From NCBI RefSeq assembly GCF_006442795.2, contig NZ_CP083956.1:2085501-2149500 (forward strand): a stretch of DNA of 64,000 nt, read 5' to 3'. The DNA is from Mesorhizobium sp. B1-1-8. GTDB lineage: Bacteria > Pseudomonadota > Alphaproteobacteria > Rhizobiales > Rhizobiaceae. The translations under genes were made by a program, and so were the position numbers. This document shows, one piece after another, positions 8,970 to 16,120 of the stretch (position 1 is its first letter; every line of letters begins with the position of its first letter). The notes below the pieces were generated by a model, which was given only the letters and a program-made list of their open reading frames with translations, was not told the DNA's origin and did no database searches.

Positions 8970-10454
8970 ATGATCAAGCACCATTTGCCTTCTCCCGAAC
9001 CCTTGCACCGCGCCATCGCCGGCTTCGGCAGCGCCACCGTCCTGGTGGTCGGTGACTTCATCCTCGACCGCTTCGTCAGCGGCGTCATCGAACGCATCTC
9101 GCCGGAAGCGCCTATCCCCGTGCTGCATGGAAAGGGCGAGATGCTGGCCATGGGCGGCGCCGGCAACGTCGTTTCCAACATCGTCTCGCTGGGCGCCGCC
9201 GCGATCCCGGTTTCGGTGATCGGCGCCGACCAGGCGGGCGGCCATCTGATGCGCATGCTCAGCGAGATCGGCGTCGAGACCGACGGCCTGTTGCGGCAGA
9301 ACGGCCGCATGACCTCCTCGAAGAGCCGCTTCAGCGCGCTCAACCAGCAGGTGCTGCGTTTCGACGAAGAGGAGATCAAGCCACTCTTTGCCGCCGAGCG
9401 GGCGACGCTGATCGAATATTTCCAGGCGGCGCTTATGCGCGCCGATATCGTCATCCTGTCCGATTACGGCAAGGGCATCCTGCTCGCCGGCGTCGCCGCC
9501 GAACTGATCGCGATCTGCCGCGATGCCGGGAAGCCGGTGCTGGTCGACCCGAAGGGGCGCGACTATGCGCGCTATGCCGGCGCCACCGCGGTCACGCCCA
9601 ACCGCAAGGAACTTGGCGAGGCGGTCGGACGCAAAGTGTTCGGCGATGACGAGATCGTCGCGGCCGCACGCGACCTGATCGCGGTGCATGATTTCGAATT
9701 CATCGTCGCCACGCGCAGCGAAAAGGGCATGAGCGTGGTGACCGCCGAGGATGCTCGCCATATTTCCACCCAGGCGCGCGAAGTGTTCGACGTATCCGGC
9801 GCTGGCGATACCGTCATTGCGACTTTCGCGCTTGCGCTCGCCGCTGGTGCCGACCGTGTGCAGGCCGCTACAATCGCCAATGCCGCCGGCGGCGTCGTGG
9901 TCGGAAAACGCGGCACCGCGCGGCTGACGGTCGAGGAGCTCTCCGGCGCGCTGTTCCGCTCGCATGGGCCGGTGGCGCACAAGGACGCCATTCTGGACGC
10001 CAACGCCGCGGCGCGGATGGTGGCGGCGTGGAAGGAGGAAGGCTTGAGCGTCGGCTTCACCAATGGCTGCTTCGATATCCTGCATGCCGGCCATGTCAGC
10101 CTGCTGCACGCCGCGCGCAGCCAGTGCGACCGGCTGGTGCTGGGCTTGAACAGCGATGCATCGGTGCGCCGGCTGAAAGGGCCTGGACGTCCGGTCAACG
10201 ACCAGCATGACCGCGCCTGCGTGCTGGCCGCACTTGCCTCGGTCGATGCCGTCGTCGTCTTCGAGGAGGACACGCCACTGGCGCTGATCGAAGCCTTGCT
10301 GCCGGATATCCTGGTCAAGGGCGCGGATTATACGATCGAGACCGTGGTCGGCGCCGATGTAGTCCAGAAGGCGGGCGGGCGCGTGGTGTTGGTCGACCTC
10401 GTCGCCGGCAAGAGCACGACGAGCACCATCGGCAAGCTGCGCGCCACAAGCTGA
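8970..10454 (+). CDS. hldE: bifunctional heptose 7-phosphate kinase / heptose 1-phosphate adenylyltransferase
   Basis: The roughly 494-residue fusion (also called rfaE) catalyses steps 2 and 4 of ADP-heptose synthesis. Residues about 15-325 are a PfkB/ribokinase domain with GGAGNVVSNIVSLGA, LVDPKGRDYARY and the catalytic GAGDTVIATFALALAAG. Residues about 350-494 are a nucleotidyltransferase with FTNGCFDILHAGHVSLL (HxGH) and LGLNSDASVRRLKGPGRP. The start is uncertain: TTG 8952 has AGGGA eight bases upstream, while ATG 8970 has no clear ribosome site. gmhA follows after eight bases. Confidence 0.95.
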   Translation: MIKHHLPSPEPLHRAIAGFGSATVLVVGDFILDRFVSGVIERISPEAPIPVLHGKGEMLAMGGAGNVVSNIVSLGAAAIPVSVIGADQAGGHLMRMLSEIGVETDGLLRQNGRMTSSKSRFSALNQQVLRFDEEEIKPLFAAERATLIEYFQAALMRADIVILSDYGKGILLAGVAAELIAICRDAGKPVLVDPKGRDYARYAGATAVTPNRKELGEAVGRKVFGDDEIVAAARDLIAVHDFEFIVATRSEKGMSVVTAEDARHISTQAREVFDVSGAGDTVIATFALALAAGADRVQAATIANAAGGVVVGKRGTARLTVEELSGALFRSHGPVAHKDAILDANAAARMVAAWKEEGLSVGFTNGCFDILHAGHVSLLHAARSQCDRLVLGLNSDASVRRLKGPGRPVNDQHDRACVLAALASVDAVVVFEEDTPLALIEALLPDILVKGADYTIETVVGADVVQKAGGRVVLVDLVAGKSTTSTIGKLRATS

Positions 10455-10462
10455 GGATTTTG

Positions 10463-11035
10463 ATGTCCGAACTGAACGATTATCTGGTCCGCTCCGCGGC
10501 GGTGATCTCGGCGATGGTCGAGCGCGACCTCACGAAAGAGATGGAGCGTGCCGTCACCACCGTCGTCGAGGCGTTGTCGCAAGGCAAGGCGCTGCTGATC
10601 TGCGGCAATGGTGGCTCGGCCAGCGATGCCATCCATATCGCCACCGAACTGGTCGGCCGCTTCCTAAGGGAGCGCAAGGCCTACAATGTCATCGCACTAT
10701 CGGCCAACGCCGGGGTGCTGACCGCCTGGGGCAATGATTACGGCTTCGACACCGTGTTCTCGCGCCAGGTCGAGGCGCATGGCTCGCAAGGCGCAGTGCT
10801 GCTCGCCATCTCGACCAGCGGCAACTCGCCGAGCATCCTTGCCGCAGCCGAGCAGGCGCGGGCGATGGGCATGACGGTGATCAGCCTGACCGGCGACACC
10901 GGCGGCAAGCTCAAGCCGCTGACCGATATCCTGCTCAACGTGCCGTCGACCTCGACGCCGATCATCCAGCAGGGGCATGTGTGCCTCTACCACCACTTGT
11001 GTGAAGCGGTCGAAGCGCGTCTCAGCGATGGCTGA
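10463..11035 (+). CDS. gmhA: D-sedoheptulose 7-phosphate isomerase
   Basis: The 190-residue SIS-domain isomerase makes D-glycero-D-manno-heptose 7-phosphate, the first step of ADP-heptose synthesis. ICGNGGSASDAIHIATELVGRF and LLAISTSGNSPSIL are the phosphosugar-binding loops. STPIIQQGHVCLYHHLCEAVE at the C-terminus carries the metal and catalytic Gln/His typical of GmhA. The ATG at 10463 has GAGG ten bases upstream. The next gene starts eight bases before this stop, so translation is probably coupled. Confidence 0.95.
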   Translation: MSELNDYLVRSAAVISAMVERDLTKEMERAVTTVVEALSQGKALLICGNGGSASDAIHIATELVGRFLRERKAYNVIALSANAGVLTAWGNDYGFDTVFSRQVEAHGSQGAVLLAISTSGNSPSILAAAEQARAMGMTVISLTGDTGGKLKPLTDILLNVPSTSTPIIQQGHVCLYHHLCEAVEARLSDG

Positions 11036-11675
11036 CGAAAAGAGCGGCTTTCCGCTCGTCGAGCCCGGCCTCTGGGTCGAGCGCGTCGGCACCAGGGATT
11101 TTCCGAGCGGCCGACCGGCGCTGTTCCTCGACCGCGACGGCACCATCAATGTCGATACCGGCTATCCCGACGATCCGGCCGACGTGGTGCTGCGCGACGG
11201 TATCGCGCCGGCGATCGAGGCGGCTAACCGGTGTGGCGTCCCGGTGGTCATGGTCAGCAACCAGTCCGGCATCGCGCGCGGCTATTTCGGATGGGATGCG
11301 TTCGCGCGGGTCAACCGGCGCGTGCTCGACCTTCTTGGTGAGAGGAACGCCTTCGTCGACATGGTGCTTGCCTGCGCTTACCACGAGGCCGGCTCCGGCC
11401 CGCTGGGCGTAGCCGACCATCCCATGCGCAAGCCCAATCCGGGCATGCTGATCGAGGCGCAGAAGCGTCTTGGCCTCGATCTCCAGCGGTCACTGATCGT
11501 CGGCGATAAAGCCGCGGACATGGAGGCAGGCCAGCGCGCCGGTCTGGCGCGCGGATGGCTCGTCGACGGTGAAGCCATCAAGGAAGCAGGCTTTGAGGTT
11601 CTGTCGCTGCGGGACAACGGCGACCGGGATGGGCTGCTGGGGGCCATGGAGGCGCTCAGGTCGAGACTGAGTTAG
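11028..11675 (+). CDS. gmhB: D-glycero-D-manno-heptose 1,7-bisphosphate 7-phosphatase
   Basis: The 215-residue HAD phosphatase performs step 3 of ADP-heptose synthesis. LFLDRDGTINVDTGYP is motif I (DxDGT), MVSNQSGIARGYF is motif II, RKPNPGML carries the motif III Lys, and SLIVGDKAADMEAG is motif IV. The Cys-rich zinc loop of E. coli GmhB is only partly recognisable (ACAYHEAGSG), so metal binding may differ. The ATG at 11028 overlaps gmhA by eight bases. With hldE, gmhA and hldD this completes the ADP-heptose pathway within about 4.6 kb. Confidence 0.9.
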   Translation: MADEKSGFPLVEPGLWVERVGTRDFPSGRPALFLDRDGTINVDTGYPDDPADVVLRDGIAPAIEAANRCGVPVVMVSNQSGIARGYFGWDAFARVNRRVLDLLGERNAFVDMVLACAYHEAGSGPLGVADHPMRKPNPGMLIEAQKRLGLDLQRSLIVGDKAADMEAGQRAGLARGWLVDGEAIKEAGFEVLSLRDNGDRDGLLGAMEALRSRLS

Positions 11676-11809
11676 CTGACCACTTCCGGACCCGTTCCGC
11701 CAACGACCACAATATGCGGCTTTTGCAGAAAAACTGCAGAGATGAGACATCATTCAGGCAAAAAATTTCAGACTTATTCCCTCAATAAAAGCGGGGAAAT
11801 CCATTGACC

Positions 11810-12139
11810 ATGTTTAAGCAATCTGACCTAGGATACCCTACGATTTTGCCGCCAGAATTCGCGGTCTCGCTTATATTCGTCGTGAACATAATTGCGCTTG
11901 GCGCGGCGTTTCTGGCCTCCATGAACATGTCCCGTCTCAAATGGTTGCCGCATGTCATCACAATCGCCTGGCTTGTTTGCTCACCTATTTTGGTAGCTTT
12001 TTTAGCTTTGCCGGACATGTCCCCTGGCGAGAGCCCTGGACCTGGCGACGGCTTCGTTCTCTTGCCAGTTATTGGAGAGGTAGCAGCATGTCTATTGGGA
12101 TATGTCTTAGTCAGCGCTGCGCATGCTTTTCGAAGTTAA
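11810..12139 (+). CDS. small membrane protein of unknown function
   Basis: A 109-residue protein with three probable membrane segments: EFAVSLIFVVNIIALGAAFL, LPHVITIAWLVCSPILVAFL and FVLLPVIGEVAACLLGYVLV. The ATG at 11810 and a TTG at 11804 are both possible starts, and GGGGA at about 11793 is better spaced for TTG. The stretch has visibly lower GC than its neighbours and ends ten bases before the lrp stop codon on the other strand. I recognise no family. The frame and its hydrophobic pattern are the only support. Confidence 0.5.
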   Translation: MFKQSDLGYPTILPPEFAVSLIFVVNIIALGAAFLASMNMSRLKWLPHVITIAWLVCSPILVAFLALPDMSPGESPGPGDGFVLLPVIGEVAACLLGYVLVSAAHAFRS

Positions 12140-12149
12140 TCTCGCTTTA

Positions 12150-12626
12150 TCAGGTCCCGAACGCCACCAGCCCCTCGTCCTTGACGCGGCGGATGGTCAG
12201 CGCGGTGCGCACCGTGTCGACATTCGGGGCGGAAGCCAGCTGCTCGATGACGAAAGTCTGGAACGTGCCGAGATCGCTTGCCACGCAATGCAGCAGGAAG
12301 TCGGATTCGCCCGACACCATCCAGGCGTCGCGCACGATCGACCAGCCGCGCGTGCGCTCGGCGAAGGTCTTGAGCTCGGCGTCGGCCTGGTGGTGAAGGC
12401 CGATGAGGCAGAAGGCGACGACGTCCATGCCGAGCGCCGGGGCGTTGAGAAGCGCGCGGTAGCCGCGGATGATGCCGGTCTCCTCGAGCCGCCTGACGCG
12501 GCGCAGGCAAGGCGGCGCCGAGATGCCGACCCGGTTCGACAACTCGACATTGGTCATGCGCCCGTCATCCTGCAACTCGCGCAGGATCTTCCAGTCGATG
12601 GCATCGAGATCGGCTTTGAGCGGCAT
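12150..12626 (-). CDS. lrp: Lrp/AsnC family transcriptional regulator
   Basis: The 158-residue protein has the two-domain Lrp plan. Residues about 6-55 are a winged helix with LDAIDWKILRELQDDGRMTNVELSNRVGIS, and the rest is a RAM effector domain with VVAFCLIGLHHQADAELKTF and SGESDFLLHCVASDLGTFQTF. It is divergent from trxB with about 250 bp between the starts. In Sinorhizobium an lrp gene also lies with trxB and lsrB, which supports orthology. The effector is probably an amino acid, as in the family. The intergenic region with trxB is a likely autoregulatory site, though I saw no clear operator. Confidence 0.88.
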   Translation of the reverse strand: MPLKADLDAIDWKILRELQDDGRMTNVELSNRVGISAPPCLRRVRRLEETGIIRGYRALLNAPALGMDVVAFCLIGLHHQADAELKTFAERTRGWSIVRDAWMVSGESDFLLHCVASDLGTFQTFVIEQLASAPNVDTVRTALTIRRVKDEGLVAFGT

Positions 12627-12878
12627 GGCAGTCTCTCGGCTCGGCGCAAGAATCTTTCGTGGTTTTGTAATTAAACGACTTTTACGTCCCTGCCAGCCCT
12701 CCCATGTGCGATTTTAGGCCTGTTGCAAAAACCGCTGTTCCGCGACTATTCACAGCGTTGAAGCTTTCCGGGGACGAACGCCAACCTGCCTTGCTGGCAT
12801 CGTAGGCAACACTTACATTACCCGCGACGTCGGACGGGATTTTCAATGCTTCCCGCTGTCCCCTTCGCAGAGGATCTC

Positions 12879-13853
12879 ATGACAACCAAACACGCGCCTG
12901 TTCTCATCATCGGCTCCGGGCCGGCCGGCTATACGGCGGCGATCTATGCCGCCCGCGCCATGCTGAAGCCGATGCTGGTCGCCGGGCTGCAGCAGGGTGG
13001 CCAGCTGATGATTACCACCGACGTCGAGAATTATCCGGGCTTTGCCGATCCGATCCAGGGCCCGTGGCTGATGGAGCAAATGCTGAAGCAGGCCGAGCAT
13101 GTCGGCACCGAGGTCATCAACGACATCATCACCGAGGTGGATCTCGAGGTGCGGCCGTTCCGCGCCACCGGCGATTCCGGCACCGTCTACACCGCCGATG
13201 CGCTGATCATCGCTACCGGCGCGCAGGCCAAGTGGCTTGGCATTCCGTCGGAGCAGACCTTCATGGGCTTCGGCGTGTCGGCCTGCGCCACCTGCGACGG
13301 CTTCTTCTACCGGGGCAAGGACGTCGCGGTGGTAGGCGGCGGCAATTCGGCAGTGGAGGAAGCGCTCTATCTGTCGAACCTCGCCAAGACCGTCACCGTC
13401 ATTCACCGGCGCAGCGATTTCCGCGCCGAGCGCATCCTGCGCGAACGGCTGTTCAAGAAGGACAATGTCCGCGTCATCTGGGACACGGTCGTCGACGAGA
13501 TCACCGGGCAGCCGGGAAGGGCGCCGCTGCCGCCTTCGGTCGAGGGGCTGAAGCTGCGCAATGTGGCGACCGGAGAGGCGTCGCGGCTTAAGGTCGACGG
13601 CGTCTTCGTCGCGATCGGCCATGCGCCCGCGGTTGAGCTTTTCGCCGGCAAACTGAAGCAGAAGCCGAACGGCTATCTGTGGACGGCGCCGGATTCGACC
13701 CGCACCGATGTGCCCGGCGTGTTTGCCGCGGGCGACGTCACCGACGATATCTACCGGCAGGCGGTGACGGCGGCCGGGCTTGGCTGCATGGCCGCGCTCG
13801 AGGCGGAAAAATACCTGGCGGGAATAGAAGTTCACCGCGAAGCGGCGGAATAA
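12879..13853 (+). CDS. trxB: thioredoxin reductase
   Basis: The 324-residue flavoprotein passes electrons from NADPH through FAD to thioredoxin. VLIIGSGPAGYTAAIYAARA binds FAD, the redox-active ACATCDG (CxxC) is near residue 145, VVGGGNSAVEEALYLS is the NADPH Rossmann motif, and GVFAAGDVTDDIYRQAVTAAGLG closes the FAD domain. The ATG at 12879 follows AGAGGA. An upstream ATG at 12846 would add 11 unconserved residues. The redox-linked regulator gene lsrB follows 71 bp downstream on the same strand. Confidence 0.97.
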   Translation: MTTKHAPVLIIGSGPAGYTAAIYAARAMLKPMLVAGLQQGGQLMITTDVENYPGFADPIQGPWLMEQMLKQAEHVGTEVINDIITEVDLEVRPFRATGDSGTVYTADALIIATGAQAKWLGIPSEQTFMGFGVSACATCDGFFYRGKDVAVVGGGNSAVEEALYLSNLAKTVTVIHRRSDFRAERILRERLFKKDNVRVIWDTVVDEITGQPGRAPLPPSVEGLKLRNVATGEASRLKVDGVFVAIGHAPAVELFAGKLKQKPNGYLWTAPDSTRTDVPGVFAAGDVTDDIYRQAVTAAGLGCMAALEAEKYLAGIEVHREAAE

Positions 13854-13924
13854 GCAATCGGCCGAAAGCCGTTTAAAAGCCTGATTTTTCATTCAGACGC
13901 CAAACAGGCAACGCGAGGGGAATC

Positions 13925-14821
13925 ATGGCGCTGGACTGGGACAAGCTACGCGTGTTTCACGCTGCGGCGGAGGCTGGGTCGTTCACCCATGCCGCCGAGA
14001 CGCTGCATCTTTCGCAATCGGCGATCTCGCGGCAGGTCAGCGCGCTGGAGCATGATGTCGGCGTGGCGCTGTTTAATCGCCATGCCCGCGGGCTGGTGCT
14101 GACCGAGCAGGGCGAGATGCTGTTCCGCACGGCACATGACGTGCTGATGAAGCTGGAGACCATCAAGACACGGCTGACCGAGACCAAGGATCGGCCCTCC
14201 GGCGTGCTGCGGGTGACGACCACGGTGGGCCTCGGCGCCGGCTGGCTGACCGAGCGCGTGCAGGAGTTCATCGAGCTCTATCCCGAGATCAGCCTGCAAC
14301 TGATCCTCGCCAATGAGGAGCTCGACCTCACCATGCGCCAGGCCGATTGCGCCATTCGGCTGCGCCAGCCGCAGCAGCCCGATCTCATCCAGCGCCGGTT
14401 GTTCACCGTGCATTTCCATCTCTACGCGGCACCGTCCTATGTGGCGAAGTTCGGCAAGCCGGCCTCGGTCGCCGAGCTCAGGAACCATCGCATCGTCACC
14501 TTCGGCGTGCCGGTGCCCTCGCATTTGTCGGAGCTGAACTGGCTGGAGACGGTCGGCGATTTCGAGGGCGGCCAAAGAGTGCCGACGCTGCAGATCAACG
14601 ATATTTTGTCGATCAAGCGCGCGGTCCAGGGCGGCGCCGGCATCGCCATGCTGCCCGACTATGTGATCAACAAGGATTCCGGTCTGGTGCAACTTTTGCC
14701 GGAGACGGAGGTGCCGTCCTTCGACACCTATTTCGCCTATCCCGACGCGATGAAGAACCAGGCCAAGCTGCACGTCTTCCGCGATTTCATCATCGCCAAG
14801 GCGCGCAGCTGGTCTTACTAG
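13925..14821 (+). CDS. lsrB: LysR-type regulator LsrB/VtlR
   Basis: The 298-residue LysR protein begins MALDWDKLRVFHAAAEAGSF, followed by the helix-turn-helix LHLSQSAISRQVSALEHDVG, closely like Sinorhizobium LsrB and Brucella/Agrobacterium VtlR. The effector domain includes LRVTTTVGLGAGWLTERVQEF and DLTMRQADCAIRLRQPQQ. The lone cysteine (about residue 142) lies in that last segment. The trxB neighbour matches the Sinorhizobium locus. Known orthologues control oxidative-stress and symbiosis genes and activate abcR small RNAs. A candidate AbcR RNA is encoded about 770 bp downstream, which fits. Confidence 0.88.
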   Translation: MALDWDKLRVFHAAAEAGSFTHAAETLHLSQSAISRQVSALEHDVGVALFNRHARGLVLTEQGEMLFRTAHDVLMKLETIKTRLTETKDRPSGVLRVTTTVGLGAGWLTERVQEFIELYPEISLQLILANEELDLTMRQADCAIRLRQPQQPDLIQRRLFTVHFHLYAAPSYVAKFGKPASVAELRNHRIVTFGVPVPSHLSELNWLETVGDFEGGQRVPTLQINDILSIKRAVQGGAGIAMLPDYVINKDSGLVQLLPETEVPSFDTYFAYPDAMKNQAKLHVFRDFIIAKARSWSY

Positions 14822-14836
14822 GTCATTGCGACAGGC

Positions 14837-15334
14837 TTAGCCCCGCCAGGGCGTGATGCGCGGCAGCCAGCCGGGGACCGCGCGGCGGTAGGTTTCATAT
14901 TCGGCACCGTAGCGGCAAGCGAGCGTCGGCTCTTCGTAGACCTTGACGAAGGAGATCATCGCCGCGCCGGCGATCATCCCATAAACAATGACGGCCCAGC
15001 TCGAAAACAGCAGCGCCTGGCCGAGAATGATCGACAGCACCGCGACATACATCGGGTTGCGCACATGGCGGTAGATGCCGCCGATCACCAGTTTCTCGGT
15101 CGGCGCAACGGGAGCCGGCGTGCCCAGGCCCTCCAGGGCGAAACGGGCGAAGGCATGAAGCAGGATCGCTGCTGCGGCGACCACCAGGATCCAGCCTGCC
15201 GGCGCAAAGCCCGGAATGGTCGACAGCGGCATGCGATAATGTTGGGTCAGCAGCCAGGGCACCAGCCCGGCGACGACGCCAGGCGCGGCGACAAGGAACA
15301 GGGCGCTGCCGGCGATTGCCGAAAAAGTCCGCAT
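14837..15334 (-). CDS. isoprenylcysteine methyltransferase-like (ICMT/PEMT) membrane protein
   Basis: A 165-residue protein with four to five hydrophobic helices. The conserved GGIYRHVRNPMYVAVL and a C-terminal YGAEYETYRRAVPGWLPR are the SAM-binding features of the ICMT/phospholipid-methyltransferase family. The ATG at 15334 follows AGGAG. A longer frame from 15406 lacks support. Bacterial members methylate lipids or small molecules, and the substrate is unknown. It is convergent with lsrB, with 15 bp between the stops. Confidence 0.8.
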   Translation of the reverse strand: MRTFSAIAGSALFLVAAPGVVAGLVPWLLTQHYRMPLSTIPGFAPAGWILVVAAAAILLHAFARFALEGLGTPAPVAPTEKLVIGGIYRHVRNPMYVAVLSIILGQALLFSSWAVIVYGMIAGAAMISFVKVYEEPTLACRYGAEYETYRRAVPGWLPRITPWRG

Positions 15335-15497
15335 CTGACTCTCCTGCCGCAAAAATATACGCTGGCTGCCCGAATCCGCATCATTTGGTATTTCACGTAT
15401 TTCCAAGCAGAATCGGCTCCGCTTTGCATTTCAGCAATCGCTTTAGGTCCGAAGAGGCTTCGGAATCGGCAATTTTTCTGGTCCTATCGGTTCTCGG

Positions 15498-15527
15498 GAG
15501 GGGTTGGACCACAGCCTGCCTCTTTTT
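15498..15527 (+). terminator. terminator-like hairpin upstream of the AbcR candidate
   Basis: GAGG-GGTT pairs with AGCC-(TG)-CCTC around a GGACCAC loop and is followed by TTTTTG. A separate perfect seven-pair hairpin (TCCGAAG-AGG-CTTCGGA) lies just upstream at about 15448-15464. The pair could be the 3' end of another short RNA or simply insulate the AbcR promoter. No promoter is evident for it. Confidence 0.35.
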
Positions 15528-15587
15528 GCATGCGTGTGTTGCAAAATAGATGCTTGTTTCTTGGGCATGATGAGCACATATATAGTT

Positions 15588-15705
15588 CATCTCCAGGGCG
15601 CGTTCTCCTCCCATTAGCGCCCTCGAGTGTTCCCCTCTGGAGGTTAGCCTTAATCGGCACTTCCAATCAAACTCAGCCGGATCTTTATTGATCCGGCTTT
15701 TTTGT
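15588..15705 (+). ncRNA. abcR: candidate AbcR (alpha-r15) trans-acting small RNA
   Basis: About 115 nt run from a TATATA box (15579-15584) to a strong intrinsic terminator, AGCCGGATC-TTTATT-GATCCGGCT followed by TTTTTTG (15674-15704). Near the 5' end the stem GGGCGC/GCGCCC displays a loop with CTCCTCCCATTA, and a second pyrimidine-rich site, GTGTTCCCCTC, follows. The outer pairing CTCCAG/CTGGAG encloses them. Two anti-Shine-Dalgarno motifs, this length and this terminator are the hallmarks of AbcR RNAs, Hfq-dependent repressors of ABC-transporter mRNAs in rhizobia, Agrobacterium and Brucella. It lies downstream of lsrB/vtlR, whose product activates abcR genes elsewhere. No conserved reading frame occupies the stretch. 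Confidence 0.75.
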
Positions 15706-15816
15706 TGCGCGCAGGTCACGCAGCGGCTGGAAAAGCGTTCCCGAGGCCCACGTAACAGTGACATGTAACATTGGGTAACATGTCGCAGACGCACTCTATG
15801 GATTAAGTAGATCATA

Positions 15817-15978
15817 GGACGCGGTTGGTCGGTTCGGGAGATGGGGGCATCACTCGAATAGACCGGGCTCAGGCAGCTGCCGCGTCCGAACCATTTTTCC
15901 TGCTGCGGCGGACCTGCCGTTTGCCTCCCAGGAAAACGGTCCGCAAGACGGCGTCCGGATGCTCCGGGCGCCGTTTTC
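15817..15978 (+). ncRNA. candidate second structured RNA with anti-SD loop and terminator
   Basis: Three structured parts can be read. First, GGACGCGG (15817) can pair with CCGCGTCC (ending 15887), or alternatively GGTTCGG (15831) with CCGAACC (ending 15892), the latter followed by ATTTTT; the two pairings exclude each other. Second, GCGGA/TCCGC plus CCGTTT/AAACGG (15908-15944) holds a loop GCCTCCCAGGA, again anti-SD-like. Third, a 12-pair stem ACGGCG...CGCCGT at 15948-15974 is followed by TTTTC. A promoter is not clear. The rest of the gene-free stretch (15706-15816 and 15979-16020) shows nothing I can name. Confidence 0.35.
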
Positions 15979-16020
15979 ATGTCTCCAACAGAAGCCTGTC
16001 AGGTAGGCCGACCTGCTAGT

Positions 16021-16120
16021 GCGGTTCACCGTTTCACGGAAACGGCGAACCGCACAATCTCCTTGTTCTCACGCAATTCCGGACGGAAAACCGCTCACAC
16101 TTTTCCTGGAATTGCTCTAG
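16021..16120. repeat. palindromic dispersed repeat abutting the EF-G-like stop codon
   Basis: It opens with a near-perfect 15-bp palindrome, GCGGTTCACCGTTTC / GAAACGGCGAACCGC around ACG, and continues with GCAATTCC ... GGAATTGC arms, ending GCTCTAG at 16120. The arrangement is that of the intergenic mosaic elements common in Mesorhizobium. The TAG at its end supplies the stop codon (16117-16119, reverse) of the neighbouring gene. Confidence 0.7.

Noticed and set aside
15706..15816. A tRNA or 6S RNA gene after the AbcR candidate
   Set aside because: No cloverleaf, no TTCGAATC-type loop with acceptor pairing, and no 6S-like closing stem and bubble could be built.
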